This document shows, piece by piece, positions 26,975 to 36,018 of a stretch of DNA of 64,000 nucleotides. Origin of the DNA: Natronosporangium hydrolyticum (GTDB taxonomy: Bacteria; Actinomycetota; Actinomycetes; Mycobacteriales; Micromonosporaceae). The DNA is taken from positions 4,836,001 to 4,900,000 of the forward strand of contig NZ_CP070499.1 in NCBI RefSeq assembly GCF_016925615.1, in the 5' to 3' direction. A program made the position numbers and the translations under genes. The notes beneath the pieces are model-generated. The model was not told the origin of the DNA and did no database searches. It was given only the letters and a program-made list of their open reading frames with translations. Each line of letters begins with the position of its first letter. Within the stretch, counting starts at the first letter, position 1.

Positions 26975-26979
26975 CCAGC
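26931..26979 (+). repeat. attL (49-base direct repeat)
   Basis: Identical to 40195-40243. It starts inside the anticodon arm (GTCTGTAAAACCG) and runs through the tRNA 3' end and CCA to ACCACCAGC. The sequences diverge on both sides of the repeat. Confidence 0.95.
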
Positions 26980-26983
26980 AAAA

Positions 26984-27020
26984 ACAGCCCCTGACCAGGC
27001 GAAACCTGGCCAGGGGCTGT
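26984..27020. terminator. Hairpin terminator between tRNA-Tyr and integrase
   Basis: ACAGCCCCTG-A-CCAGG pairs with CCTGG-C-CAGGGGCTGT around CGAAA. It would end transcription of the integrase gene from the right and of the tRNA from the left. Confidence 0.75.
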
Positions 27021-27111
27021 CGTGTTGCGGTCCGGCTATCACCGGCCGGCGGCGGCCCGATCCGGACGTCTGTGGAACATCCGTGGAACGAACTTTCATC
27101 GGCAGGTGTCG

Positions 27112-28494
27112 CTAAGACTCCACATCCGGTCGCAGCGCTTCAGCGATCCGTCGCCGCGCAACCCGGTCCCGGCCGACCACGCACCGGGCGTACACCCTGA
27201 GGAGTACGTTCACGCTGTTGCCGGCCCACTCGGCGACCTGGGTGGGGTCTACCCCTGCGTTCAGCCAGCTCGACACTGCCGCATGTCGAAGGTCATACGG
27301 TCGACCGGCCAGGGGTGAGGCCACCTCGGCAGGTGAGAGCGCGAGCCCTCGTGCCTGCTCCCAGACCCGCGAGTAGACGCTGTCCGGCACCGGGCCACCT
27401 CGCGTCCCTCGGAACAGCCGGCCGTCCGGAGCGACGCCGAACGTCTCTAGGTGAGCCCGCAGAAGCTCCCACAACTCAGGCACGCAGGGCACCACGCGCG
27501 TGGTCTTCACACTCCGGTGCTTCAGCTGCCGTTTCCCCCGGCGGCCTGAATCAGTCCACCCCGCCGCAACCGCTGGGTTAGACCCGTTGAGGACAAGCTC
27601 GGCAAGTTCCCCTTCGCGCGGCGGTACGAGGTCAGTCTCCCGCAGCGCGATCACCTCGGCCGGACGCATCGCCGCGTAGTACATGCAACCGAAGAACGCA
27701 ACCAACGGCGGGTACGTCAAAGCAACCGCTGTCAGTAGGGCGCGAGCCTGGTCGTGGTTCACCACTACTCGCCGATCGACCGCCTCGTCTTTGGCCGGTG
27801 GCTGCCAGGTAAAGCGCTGAAGTGGGTTACTGGTGAAGTAGCCCAATTCCACGCCGTACTGGAGATACCCGAAGAACACCGCCCGGCGACGCGCTACGGT
27901 GGTCGCCCCTGCTGCTCCCCCGTCGAGCTTGACCGTCAGTGAATCGAGTATTCGCCGAGCCGCACCGGTGTCGTCGAAAACGTCAACGCCCGGGGCGTGC
28001 CGCTCCAGCCATGCCAGCTCCCTCGTCCAATCGGCGGGGGGCGTCTCCGCTTCGCCTCGGCGCCGGACGTTGAACACCCACCCCCGGAGCGCCTGACGTA
28101 GCGCCTTGGGCGATGGCGAATCCGCCCGACGCGGCAGGACCGCCAGCATGACGGCGGCAAGGCCGTCAGCAACCGACTCGCGCGACTTAGGGGCCAACCG
28201 CGGCCACTTCATATCGACGAAGGCCCGAGCGTGCGCGAGACAAGTAGGAGTGGGGCTCGTCGGAAGCATGCTAGCCGGCAGCCCGGTGTCGACATCGAAC
28301 GGTTGTCCCTGCCGGGACGCTGTCATCAGTTCAGCGCGGAACGATTCGGCCAGAGCGCGGGTCGTAAACGTCCGGTGCTGCCGCTCCCCGGCGACTCCCC
28401 ACCTCACCCCGTAGGTTCGGCCACGCTTGCGGTCGTAAGGACGCACAGCCCATATTCGGACATCGTAAGAGGTAGACCGCTTCTCCTCAGTCAT
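27112..28494 (-). CDS. int: Tyrosine-recombinase integrase of the AICE
   Basis: 460 residues. An SAM-like N-terminal core-binding domain (about 60-200) precedes the catalytic domain: first Arg in YYAAMRPAEVIAL (about 285), the YDLRHAAVSSWLNAGVDPTQVAEWAGNS segment with R and H, and the nucleophile Tyr in LLRVYARCV (about 440). The second His position reads AGNSVNVL, with Asn where His/Trp is usual. It would recombine attP with tRNA-Tyr attB. ATG 28494 overlaps the excisionase stop (ATGA), as usual for xis-int pairs. Confidence 0.93.
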   Translation of the reverse strand: MTEEKRSTSYDVRIWAVRPYDRKRGRTYGVRWGVAGERQHRTFTTRALAESFRAELMTASRQGQPFDVDTGLPASMLPTSPTPTCLAHARAFVDMKWPRLAPKSRESVADGLAAVMLAVLPRRADSPSPKALRQALRGWVFNVRRRGEAETPPADWTRELAWLERHAPGVDVFDDTGAARRILDSLTVKLDGGAAGATTVARRRAVFFGYLQYGVELGYFTSNPLQRFTWQPPAKDEAVDRRVVVNHDQARALLTAVALTYPPLVAFFGCMYYAAMRPAEVIALRETDLVPPREGELAELVLNGSNPAVAAGWTDSGRRGKRQLKHRSVKTTRVVPCVPELWELLRAHLETFGVAPDGRLFRGTRGGPVPDSVYSRVWEQARGLALSPAEVASPLAGRPYDLRHAAVSSWLNAGVDPTQVAEWAGNSVNVLLRVYARCVVGRDRVARRRIAEALRPDVES

Positions 28495-28754
28495 CAGTGA
28501 CCCACCTCCTCAAGTGCATTCAGCCAGCGGTCTAGCTCGCCCTGACGGATTCGAAGATCACCGTTCGGAAGCCTGAAACACTTGGGGGCTTTCCGCTTCG
28601 CTCGCCAGTCGTAGAAGGTCGATCGAGAGATTTTGAGGACGCGGCAGACATCCGCGATCGTTAGGTGATCTGACGCTCGGCGGTCCGGCTGCTTCGGCAG
28701 AGCGCTGCTCCTTTCGGCTCTCCTGGATGGGGTTTGGCGGACGCTGTTCGGCAT
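28494..28754 (-). CDS. xis: Excisionase (MerR/helix-turn-helix type)
   Basis: 86 residues from ATG 28754 (GAAAGG eight bases upstream; a GTG two codons earlier is possible). The winged HTH is HLTIADVCRVLKISRSTFYDWRAKRKAPKCFRLPNGDLRIRQGELDRWL, typical of the DNA-binding excisionases that sit directly before AICE integrases. It directs the integrase towards excision. Translationally coupled to int. Confidence 0.88.
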   Translation of the reverse strand: MPNSVRQTPSRRAERSSALPKQPDRRASDHLTIADVCRVLKISRSTFYDWRAKRKAPKCFRLPNGDLRIRQGELDRWLNALEEVGH

Positions 28755-28944
28755 GCTCACGGCCTTTCTGGTGTGGAGGGTTTCCGGGGCAGGCTGCGAG
28801 GTTGGGTCGCTGAGGCGGGCTCCTGGCGGCCTGCTGAGTTGGCCGTAGCGGCAAGATCACGGCCTTTCGAGGGGTACCGGGTGGGTCGGATGCTCTACGG
28901 GGCTCTGAGCGGTCCGCCGTGGCGCTGCGATCGTGGGAGTGCGT

Positions 28945-29053
28945 GACAGCGTTGACACGTTGACAGTTAGCCGTCCGGAGTCCGTTTGCCCTGGTCACCG
29001 GGCAGCGGTTGCTGTCAACAGGGTTGCAGACAGGGCGTTGACAGCCGTTGACA
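28945..29053. repeat. Cluster of TTGACA/TGTCAA repeats, candidate replication origin or transfer locus
   Basis: Five copies of the hexamer occur in about 100 bases: direct at 28952, 28960, 29038 and 29048, inverted at 29013. They are spaced 8-10 bases within pairs, like iterons. It lies in the only sizeable gap (28755-29057) between xis and the replication gene, where AICE origins or clt sites are expected. The first 22 bases (28945-28966) recur inverted at 39279-39300. The hexamer equals the -35 consensus, so tandem promoters are the alternative. Confidence 0.5.
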
Positions 29054-29057
29054 CCGC

Positions 29058-30626
29058 TCACCGATGACCCCCCGGAATGGTCCCGAATGCTTGGTTCACC
29101 GCGGTGGTGGTGGTTTCGGCGTGGTCGGCGAGGTCGGCCGCTCGGGGGTGGAGTTCGTAGCGGCCGCCGTCGCCGGCGCGCACCCATCCGAGGTAGGTGA
29201 GGGTGTCGAGGGCGGCGGTTACGTCGGCTGCTTTGGGCAGGCGTCGGATCACCTTCCGGTGAAGTTCCCGGCGGGTGAAGTTGCTCATGTCGTTGGCTAT
29301 GAGGACATGGAGTGCGTGGCGGGCGGCGGTGGTGGCGGGGTCGGCGGCGATGGTGGAGGTTGCGGTTCGGTAGTGGGCGGTGAAGAACTCGGCGAGCTTC
29401 ACGGCGCCGGTCATGGTGGCGGCGTCGACGGGCTTTCGCCACGCGTCGGTGGGGTGGTGGGCGGTGTGGAGCAGGCCGGCTAGCCGGATGGTGGCGCCGC
29501 CGAGCTTGTTCGACCATTCGCGCATGTCGTGCAGCGCCCCGCCGGGGCGTAGCTGCTCTTCGACAGCGGCGGCGGTGTGGCTGCGCAGTTCGGCGGCCTG
29601 GTCGGTGAGGGTGACCACGGCGGGGTCGGTCCATTCGGCGAGGGCGGCGGCCAGGTCGTGGATGTGTCCGGCGTAGGTGTCGGCGACCTCGGCGGGGACC
29701 GGGTCGGGGTCGACTTCGCGCCAGCCGGCGAGGCTGGTCGGTAGGGCGAACAGGAACCGGGCGACCAGCCCTCGGCCGACCATGTCGGCGTCGGCGCCGA
29801 ACTTGCGCAGTACGCGGGGTTGGATCATCACGCCGACCGTGAGCGAGGGTTTGGGGACGTACTCGGGTTCGCGGCCTTTGCGGTCGACCCGCAGCGGGAG
29901 GGTTCCGGAGTGGCCTTTTAGGTAGGGGTCGAGGTTCGGGGTTGAGGAGTACCGGCCGGCGAGGGTGTCGAAGATGCCGCCCTCGTCGGAGATCACGGCC
30001 ATGCGGCCGCCGTTGCTGGCCATGAGCGAGGTGAGCGCTTCGGGGGTGGCGTCGTCGGCGAACAGCCGAGGTAGGCCGGGAACTGTCACTGTTTCAGCTG
30101 CTAGGGCGGCGGCGATGGCCTCGGCGGTGAGTTCGTCGCGGCGGGCGGCGTCGGCGCGGGCGGCGGTGGCCTTGGCCTGCTCGGCGGTGCGGGCGGCGAT
30201 GTCTTTCAGCGCGGCCTGCTCGGCGATCAGGGGTTCGGTGCGGTCGGCCAGGGTCCGTTCGGCGTCGAGCAGCGGCCGGGTAAGCAGGCCGTGCACGGGG
30301 CTCTTGCGTTCGCCGGGGTCGGCGACCACTGCCACGAACAGGTTGACCGGTTCGCGCCAGCCGGGGCGGGCTTCGACTTCCAGCCGGCCACCGGCGCAGG
30401 CCGAGAGCACGGCCAGGGCGACGGTGCCGGCCATGGCCGGATCGGTTTGGGTGAACCGGGCGGTGGCGGTGACCATGTCGGTCAGCCAGCCCGGTAGCGC
30501 GTCGACGGGGAACGGTGGCGGCGGTGTGGTGTGGGTCAGCGGTACCGGCACTTCCCAGGGCATGCCGCCGCCGCTGCTGGTGGGGGTGGTGAGGTCTGGC
30601 CGGTGTCCGTTGAGTGTGGTGGTCAT
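29058..30626 (-). CDS. DUF3987-type replication/helicase-like protein
   Basis: 522 residues from ATG 30626. The domain begins PGWLTDMVTATARFTQTDPAMAGTVALAVLSACAGGRLEVEARPGWREPVNLFVAVVADPGERKSPV, where ADPGERKS is the degenerate P-loop of DUF3987 (YfjI-like) proteins, followed by a long helical insertion and SDEGGIFDTLAGRYS. A winged-helix end (FTRRELHRKVIRRLPKAADVTAALDTLTYLGWVR) probably binds DNA. With the upstream prim-pol it forms the autonomous replication module of the AICE. The prim-pol stop overlaps its start (ATGA). Confidence 0.85.
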   Translation of the reverse strand: MTTTLNGHRPDLTTPTSSGGGMPWEVPVPLTHTTPPPPFPVDALPGWLTDMVTATARFTQTDPAMAGTVALAVLSACAGGRLEVEARPGWREPVNLFVAVVADPGERKSPVHGLLTRPLLDAERTLADRTEPLIAEQAALKDIAARTAEQAKATAARADAARRDELTAEAIAAALAAETVTVPGLPRLFADDATPEALTSLMASNGGRMAVISDEGGIFDTLAGRYSSTPNLDPYLKGHSGTLPLRVDRKGREPEYVPKPSLTVGVMIQPRVLRKFGADADMVGRGLVARFLFALPTSLAGWREVDPDPVPAEVADTYAGHIHDLAAALAEWTDPAVVTLTDQAAELRSHTAAAVEEQLRPGGALHDMREWSNKLGGATIRLAGLLHTAHHPTDAWRKPVDAATMTGAVKLAEFFTAHYRTATSTIAADPATTAARHALHVLIANDMSNFTRRELHRKVIRRLPKAADVTAALDTLTYLGWVRAGDGGRYELHPRAADLADHAETTTTAVNQAFGTIPGGHR

Positions 30627-31486
30627 GCCGCGACGCTCCTGGGGCGGTGGTGGCCGGCGCGTAGGCCAGATGCGATGGTGCGGGCGGTTTCCCGGGCGCC
30701 GAGCCCGGCGGCTTGCCCGGCGCCGGTGAGGGCGGCGGTCACGTCCGGTTGGGTGAGTTCCCCACCGGCGACCAGCTGGCCGAGTGCCACCGCGGAGCGG
30801 TAGAGGGCTTGGTTGCGTTGGCCTTCGGGTGCGGTGGTGACGTGGTCGACCTGGCGGGCGATGGCGGTGGCGAGGTAGGCACCGCGGCGGTTGGTGGGCA
30901 GGTCGACCACGACCGGGCGGACTGGTGGCGGCGGGGCGGGGGTGAGTAGTTCGGCCAGCCATGCCGGCAGTGGGGCGGGGTCGGATAGCCACGTTTCGAG
31001 GTAGGGGCGGCCGGCGACGGTGCTGCCCGCGGCCACGACGTAGCCGCCGTGTGCGCGGGTGTCGACCAGCCAACCGAGCTGGCGGGCGGTGTTGCGTAGC
31101 TGCTGCCCGGCGGGGTGTTGGTAGTAGAGGTGGGTACCGCCGCGTCCGGTGGTGACGGTGTAGGTGTCGACCGGTAGCGGCTGCTGGTGCTGTTCGGCCA
31201 GGGCGGCGAGCACGTCGGCGCCGTTGTGGATACCTTCGCGTGCCCACGCTGGTGGGGGTGTCTGGTCGGGCTTGGGGGTGTCGAGGTCGAGCACGACCAG
31301 CCGGGAAGGGCCGCAGGCGATCCCGACGCCGTAGGGGCCGGTGGTCCAGCAGCGTTGGATGCGGGAGGGGTCGAGGGTTGCCCGGGGTTCCCAGTCGCGG
31401 ATGGCGGGTCGCTTGTCGTCGGGGCGTAGCGGGAACACTCGCCAGCCGCGGTCGGCGGCGGCCAGGGCCGCGGTCAGCAGCTCCAT
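30623..31486 (-). CDS. Bifunctional DNA primase/polymerase domain protein
   Basis: 287 residues from ATG 31486, preceded by GGAGG. The prim-pol fold is shown by RGWRVFPLRPDDKRPAIRDWEPRAT, GVGIACGPSRLVVLDLDTPK (acidic D-x-D metal site), and GRGGTHLYYQHPAG. The C-terminal about 90 residues (GAYLATAIARQVDHVTTAPEGQRNQALYRSAVALGQLV) are the helical tail found with these primases in AICEs and plasmids. It would prime replication of the excised element. Confidence 0.88.
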   Translation of the reverse strand: MELLTAALAAADRGWRVFPLRPDDKRPAIRDWEPRATLDPSRIQRCWTTGPYGVGIACGPSRLVVLDLDTPKPDQTPPPAWAREGIHNGADVLAALAEQHQQPLPVDTYTVTTGRGGTHLYYQHPAGQQLRNTARQLGWLVDTRAHGGYVVAAGSTVAGRPYLETWLSDPAPLPAWLAELLTPAPPPPVRPVVVDLPTNRRGAYLATAIARQVDHVTTAPEGQRNQALYRSAVALGQLVAGGELTQPDVTAALTGAGQAAGLGARETARTIASGLRAGHHRPRSVAA

Positions 31487-31521
31487 TGTGGGTCCTCCGT
31501 TCGGGTTGGGGTGGCGGTGGG

Positions 31522-31689
31522 TTAGGGGATCTCGCCGCATAGGCAGGCCAGCGCCATGAGCGCCAGGGCGGCGAGGACCATCAGGCGGTACTTGGCCAGG
31601 GTCTTCAAGGCCCAGCCGAAGGCGACCACGGCGGCGACGATCAGCACGCCGGTCACGAGGGCGGTTTCGAAGTCGGGGGCGGTCTCCAT
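31522..31689 (-). CDS. Small two-helix membrane protein
   Basis: 55 residues, ATG at 31689 with GGAGG upstream and stop at 31522. The translation has an acidic start (METAPDFE), two hydrophobic helices (TGVLIVAAVVAFGWAL and LMVLAALALMALACL) separated by KTLAKYR, and the end CGEIP. It lies between the FtsK-like gene and the primase and belongs to the same leftward series. Small membrane proteins of this kind are common in the transfer regions of AICEs; the role is unknown. Confidence 0.6.
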   Translation of the reverse strand: METAPDFETALVTGVLIVAAVVAFGWALKTLAKYRLMVLAALALMALACLCGEIP

Positions 31690-31800
31690 CGGTACCTCCG
31701 GGGTTACGGGCCAGCGGTGGCGGTAACGGCGGCGTCGCGGCTGCTGTAACCGGTCTGGCCTGCGGCAACGGGTGCGGGTAACGGGGTAACGGCCGGTGGC

Positions 31801-33975
31801 TCAGCCGGCCGGCGGGGTGTCTGAGGGGCCGTGTGCGGGGTCGGTGGCGGTGTTGCCGTTACCGGCGAGCTGCCGCTGGTGGGTGGCCTGCTCGACGTGC
31901 TCACGTCGCACGCCGCGGGCCGCTCGGCCGTCGACCTTGACCACCGGTGAGGGCACCTCGAAAGTGCGCAGCAGCGCGGAGATCTCTTCGGCGGTGGCGT
32001 CGGCGTACTTGTCGGGCATGTGCTCGGCCAGCAGTTCGGCCAGCTGCGACCAGTGCAGGGCGGGCCGGTCGATGAACGACCACACCCGGATGACGTCGGC
32101 CAGCGGGTCACGCACCGTGCGGGCGGTGGTCTCGCCCGCGGCCATCCCGGTCAGGGTGCCGGCGGCCTCGCGCATCCGGCGGGCGGTGGTCAGGATCCGC
32201 TCGGTGTCCTGCCCGTCGGCGAGGTAGGTCCGCACGGTGGGGGTGTCGTCCCCGGCGCCGCGCAGGATCCCCACACCCTTGTAGGTGGGCAGCAGCGCCG
32301 AGGAGTCGTGCCCTTCGGAGTAGGCACCGGCGCCCAGCACGACGTCGGAGACCTGCCACGACGACGTACGCAGGCTGAACCGGACTTGGTGGTTGTCGCG
32401 GAACGAGGTGAACGCGCGGCCTACCTCGCCGGACCCGACGCCGCCGGGCTTCTGCGTGGCGCACAGCACGATCACTCCGGCGGCCGGGGCCACCTTCACC
32501 AGGAACACCAGCAGCGAGGCGATCTCTTTCTCTTTGGCGGAGTCGCCCAGGTCGAAGTACTCCTGAACCTCGTCGACGACCACCAGCCGCACCGGCATCC
32601 GGTAGCGGGGGTTGCGGGCGATCTCGCGGGTCAGCTTGCCTTCGGGGCACACCTCGGCCGGCAGTTCCGACAGCCGCTGGTAACGGTCTTGCACATCGGC
32701 GCGTAGCTCCCGCAACGCGTCGATGAACCCTTCGACCGGGTCGCCGTCGCGGGTCATCGCCAACCCGAACCCGCACCGGTCGGCGACCAGCGCGAACTTG
32801 CGCCAGTCCGGCGAGCCCTTGCCGTCGAACACCGTCAGCTTGCAGTACGGGTCGAGGGCGGCGTAGAGGGCCAGCAACCGTGCCGACCACGACTTGCCCT
32901 GCCGGGGCACCGCACCGACCAGTACCGAGTTCCACATCAGGGTCAGCTCGACCCGCTGGCCGCGCTGGTCGAGCCCCAGCGGGGCGGGCTTCCACACGTC
33001 GGTGGGTTGCAGCTTGAGCAGCGGCGTCCGGCCGGCCGGGATCGCCAGCGGGTCGCGGTCGGCCACCCACAGCTGATGCCGCCGGTTGCTTGACGGGTCG
33101 CGGGACAGGAACACCTGCGACACCGCCACGTCAAGACCGCTGGCGATCGCTTCGCGGGCTTTGACCGCGTCGCTGAACCCCTTGCCGTAGGGAAGGTCGA
33201 TAAGGACGGTCGACCCTTCACCGTCGCGGGCCATCGGCGACCCGAACGTGATCTGCTGACTCGGCTTGTCCGGGTCGCCGAGCTTCGCCGCGTAGTAGGC
33301 ACGCAACACGATGTCGGCGTTCAGGCGCCGGAACCTCGGTGCGACCACCGCAGGCGACACGATCCGCTGCCCCACCGGGCGACCCACGCGGGCCAGCAGC
33401 GGCACCAACACCACCACGGTGACCAGCTGCACCCACCGCGGCGCCCAGAACCACCACGCCCCGACCAGGCAGGGCAGGGCGGCCATAGCCAGCAGGAACA
33501 CCGGTAGCCGGTTGCGGCGGTGCTGGTCGGCCTCCCGCATCAGCTTCATGTAGCCCTCGACGTCGTCGCGGTCGGCGGCGCGGACCCGTTCGCCGTGCTG
33601 CTCCAAGTCGTAGGCCCAGCGCCAGAACCGCCACCCCAGCCGGAACATGCCCACCACCGACCAGAACACCGCCAGCGCAACGTATTTCGGCGACCGAACC
33701 GCGTGATACGCCGCCGCATGTGCTGCGTGACCGGCGATCCGGCGAACGTTGCTGCGCACATTTCCCCACGTGCGCCAACCGGCCGGGATCACCGGCTGTT
33801 CGGTGTGCTCCCGAACCGTCGTGTCCACATACACCGGGCCGCGCCGCGCCGCCGGCTCCTCATCGACCCGCTGCGGCTGCTGCGGGATGGCCGGTTCCGG
33901 GTCAAGCCGCACCTCGTAGTGGGTGGCGCCTTCCTCCGCTACCTCAGCGGGGGGTGGCTGCTCACGGTTGTCCAT
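31801..33975 (-). CDS. FtsK/SpoIIIE-type DNA translocase (TraB/TraSA-like)
   Basis: 724 residues. Transmembrane segments near 90-125 and 155-200, then the motor domain: Walker A LVGAVPRQGKSWSARLL (about 365) and Walker B VRLVVVDEVQEYFDLGD (about 475), followed by VIVLCATQKPGGVGSGEVG. The C-terminal part (LADVIRVWSFIDRPALHWSQLAELLAEHMPDKYADATAEEISALLRTF) is a winged-helix DNA-recognition domain, expected to bind clt repeats. Such proteins alone transfer double-stranded DNA between mycelia. Start ATG 33975 has GGGAGG upstream. Confidence 0.92.
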   Translation of the reverse strand: MDNREQPPPAEVAEEGATHYEVRLDPEPAIPQQPQRVDEEPAARRGPVYVDTTVREHTEQPVIPAGWRTWGNVRSNVRRIAGHAAHAAAYHAVRSPKYVALAVFWSVVGMFRLGWRFWRWAYDLEQHGERVRAADRDDVEGYMKLMREADQHRRNRLPVFLLAMAALPCLVGAWWFWAPRWVQLVTVVVLVPLLARVGRPVGQRIVSPAVVAPRFRRLNADIVLRAYYAAKLGDPDKPSQQITFGSPMARDGEGSTVLIDLPYGKGFSDAVKAREAIASGLDVAVSQVFLSRDPSSNRRHQLWVADRDPLAIPAGRTPLLKLQPTDVWKPAPLGLDQRGQRVELTLMWNSVLVGAVPRQGKSWSARLLALYAALDPYCKLTVFDGKGSPDWRKFALVADRCGFGLAMTRDGDPVEGFIDALRELRADVQDRYQRLSELPAEVCPEGKLTREIARNPRYRMPVRLVVVDEVQEYFDLGDSAKEKEIASLLVFLVKVAPAAGVIVLCATQKPGGVGSGEVGRAFTSFRDNHQVRFSLRTSSWQVSDVVLGAGAYSEGHDSSALLPTYKGVGILRGAGDDTPTVRTYLADGQDTERILTTARRMREAAGTLTGMAAGETTARTVRDPLADVIRVWSFIDRPALHWSQLAELLAEHMPDKYADATAEEISALLRTFEVPSPVVKVDGRAARGVRREHVEQATHQRQLAGNGNTATDPAHGPSDTPPAG

Positions 33976-34085
33976 AGTTCCCTCCCTTTAGGTTGGTTGA
34001 TGGATGGTCGGCGGGTAGCCGACCGGTCAAGGCCCGACCCCGACACCCCGGCCGTGGCTGGCGGGGTCGGACATTCACCGGCCGG

Positions 34086-34265
34086 CTACTGGCCGATCCG
34101 CCAGTAGTGGCGCCGCTCGGCCGCCAGCACCCGATCCCGCTCGACCGGGTCCATCTGGTCAAGCAGCCAGTTCCGCCAGCCCGGCTTGTCGTTAAGCCGA
34201 CGCATGATCGACCAGACCGCCGCGTCGTCCCACCGTTGGATCTCCTCCGGCGTCTCCCGCGTCAT
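34086..34265 (-). CDS. Small hypothetical protein of the AICE
   Basis: 59 residues, from ATG 34265 to the stop at 34086. Soluble and highly charged (TPEEIQRWDDAAVWSIMRRLNDKPGWRNWLLDQMDPVERDRVLAAERRHYWRIGQ), predicted helical. It begins 5 bases after the preceding gene, which argues that it is real. Function unknown. Confidence 0.6.
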   Translation of the reverse strand: MTRETPEEIQRWDDAAVWSIMRRLNDKPGWRNWLLDQMDPVERDRVLAAERRHYWRIGQ

Positions 34266-34270
34266 GACGG

Positions 34271-34627
34271 CTACCGCCCCGACCCGCTCGCGGCCAGCCG
34301 GCGGGGTGTGCCCACCTCGGCCCGAACCCGAATCGGCCCACCGGCAGCCGTGACAGCGGCGCGGCGGCGGGTCACCGCCGCGGTAGCCACCAGCACCCCA
34401 CCGGCCACCGCCAGAACAGCGGCGGTAACCGCCGGCTGCCACAGCAGCGCCGCCGCGACAACGGTCAGCAGCCAGTTCCCGGTGGCGCGCACTCGCCGGG
34501 TGACATACCGCCGCCGGGGCCGGTGCGACCACGTACGGCCGGTGAACCACACGAACGCCGACCACGCCACCACCACGGACACAAACCCAACCGACCGCGC
34601 CAGAACCACCAGCAGCGCCTTACCCAT
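34271..34627 (-). CDS. Small membrane protein of the AICE transfer region
   Basis: 118 residues. Three hydrophobic segments (ALLVVLARSVGFVSVVVAWSAFVWF, then LLTVVAAALLWQPAVTAAVLAVAGGVLVATAAV) separated by a basic RPRRRYVTRRVR loop. Start ATG 34627 (a GTG one codon earlier is equal). Overlaps the upstream gene by 8 bases. Unknown; a spread (Spd) role is plausible by position only. Confidence 0.6.
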   Translation of the reverse strand: MGKALLVVLARSVGFVSVVVAWSAFVWFTGRTWSHRPRRRYVTRRVRATGNWLLTVVAAALLWQPAVTAAVLAVAGGVLVATAAVTRRRAAVTAAGGPIRVRAEVGTPRRLAASGSGR

Positions 34628-34832
34628 CACTGCTCACCCCCTGCCGGTCACGCAGGGCCGCGATCAGGCGCCGCAACGCGTGCCGGCGACGCCGTTGTGC
34701 TCGCCACAGCCGCTCCACCTCCGGCTGGTCCGAGCTGAAGATGGCGGCGGTCAGCCAATCGCTGTGTGCCCACTGGTACCGGTCGACCATCTGGTCAACC
34801 GCATCCGCGAGCCGGAAAAGATCAGGCAGCAT
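34620..34832 (-). CDS. Small hypothetical protein of the AICE
   Basis: 70 residues, acidic-to-basic helical protein (MLPDLFRLADAVDQMVDRYQWAHSDWLTAAIF... RLWRAQRRRRHALRRLIAALRDRQ). ATG 34832, or GTG 34835, overlapping the upstream SpdB-like gene by about 11 bases. No domain recognised. Confidence 0.6.
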   Translation of the reverse strand: MLPDLFRLADAVDQMVDRYQWAHSDWLTAAIFSSDQPEVERLWRAQRRRRHALRRLIAALRDRQGVSSDG

Positions 34833-36018
34833 CACGGATCACCTCGACCCCGTTCGGCGCTACCGCAGCCGCGACCAGGTCGCCGCCGGTGGCAGGCTTC
34901 GGCCAATACCGCTGAACGGTGCGCAGCGACACCGACAGCCGCCCGGCCACATCCACCGGGGCCGCGTTGGGGGTACGGGCGACAGCCGCCGCGACACGCT
35001 CCGCTGTGCTCTGTCGCTTGCCCTGGCGCCGCCGCTGACGCGGCCGTGGCGCCACCGGGGACGGGTCGCCGTCGCTGTCCTGGCGCGACCCTGTCGCCTG
35101 CCCTGTCGTCGGCTCTGGCGTGCCGCTGTCGCCAGCGATACCCAACCGGTCAGCCAGCTTGGCGCGCCACCAGTCGTAGTCGGCTGACGCTTCCAAGTCG
35201 CGGGCGATCCGGTCAAGGTCGAGCGTCAGCGCCGCCGCTTTCGCGTCGCGGCGGTGCTGGTGCTCGCTGCGCACCACCACCCGAACGGCGCGGGCGATCC
35301 GCCGACGCCGCCGAGCGGCGACCCGCTCGGCCTGCTCGGCCGCCAGCGCGTCACGGGCAGCGGCAAGCGACGCGCCCAGATCGAAACCATGCTCTGCCGC
35401 CAACTGGCGAGCCCTGGCGGTGACGACCGGCTGGCGCAGCCACCGCCACCCGTAGGCCGGGGGGATCTGCTCCAACATGCCCTGCTCCCGTAGAGCATCA
35501 CGGCGCCGGGCCGCGCTGTGGAGCAGATACAACAGGTACGCCGACACGCTCAGCGTGCCGAACACCGCCACCGGATACAGCTCGCCCCAATGCCCGACCA
35601 CGATCACCCCAGTGGCCAGGATCGCCACCACCAGCGAGAACACACGCCACCCGGTGGCACGCTCACCCAACCGGCGCCGCTGGTCAGCGATCGCCGCGAC
35701 CACCACCGCCAGCGTCTCCAGGCACGCGGCCAGCAGCACCACCGCCGCCACCCGCGCCACCATGGGCAGACCGTCCGGGAACGGCAAGTGCGTCAGCCCG
35801 ACCCAAACCTGCCCGATAGCGGCCCCGGCCACCGCCAGGCCGTAGTACGGGGCCGCCAGACGCTCGGCGCTGATGCTCACCCGGAACCGGCGAGGCGGCC
35901 GGCTATCGCGGGTCGCCGCAGCGGTCGCCCTCGCCACCGCCGCGTCATAGGCGTCCTGCGACGGCAGACCCCGGTCTATCACCTGCTGCAACACCGCAGG
36001 TTCCATACGCCCACTCAT
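34822..36018 (-). CDS. SpdB-like (DUF2637-type) membrane protein with C-terminal HTH
   Basis: 398 residues. Four hydrophobic helices between residues about 55 and 175 form a DUF2637-like membrane module, followed by a long charged coiled region (ARDALAAEQAERVAARRRRRIARAVRVVVRSEHQHRRDAKA) and a C-terminal HTH (RVAAAVARTPNAAPVDVAGRLSVSLRTVQRYWP). This is the architecture of proteins called SpdB/transfer-spread in AICEs, thought to help intramycelial spread. ATG 36018 overlaps the upstream stop. Confidence 0.75.
   Translation of the reverse strand: MSGRMEPAVLQQVIDRGLPSQDAYDAAVARATAAATRDSRPPRRFRVSISAERLAAPYYGLAVAGAAIGQVWVGLTHLPFPDGLPMVARVAAVVLLAACLETLAVVVAAIADQRRRLGERATGWRVFSLVVAILATGVIVVGHWGELYPVAVFGTLSVSAYLLYLLHSAARRRDALREQGMLEQIPPAYGWRWLRQPVVTARARQLAAEHGFDLGASLAAARDALAAEQAERVAARRRRRIARAVRVVVRSEHQHRRDAKAAALTLDLDRIARDLEASADYDWWRAKLADRLGIAGDSGTPEPTTGQATGSRQDSDGDPSPVAPRPRQRRRQGKRQSTAERVAAAVARTPNAAPVDVAGRLSVSLRTVQRYWPKPATGGDLVAAAVAPNGVEVIRDAA

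Noticed and set aside
28558-29634. Minus-strand frame across the xis-rep gap
   Set aside because: Low-complexity Arg/Pro/His protein that runs through the repeat cluster and both flanking genes in other frames.
30627-31247. N-terminal extension of the DUF3987 replication gene to 31247
   Set aside because: The extension is the shadow of the prim-pol gene; ATG 30626 overlapping the prim-pol stop is the real start.
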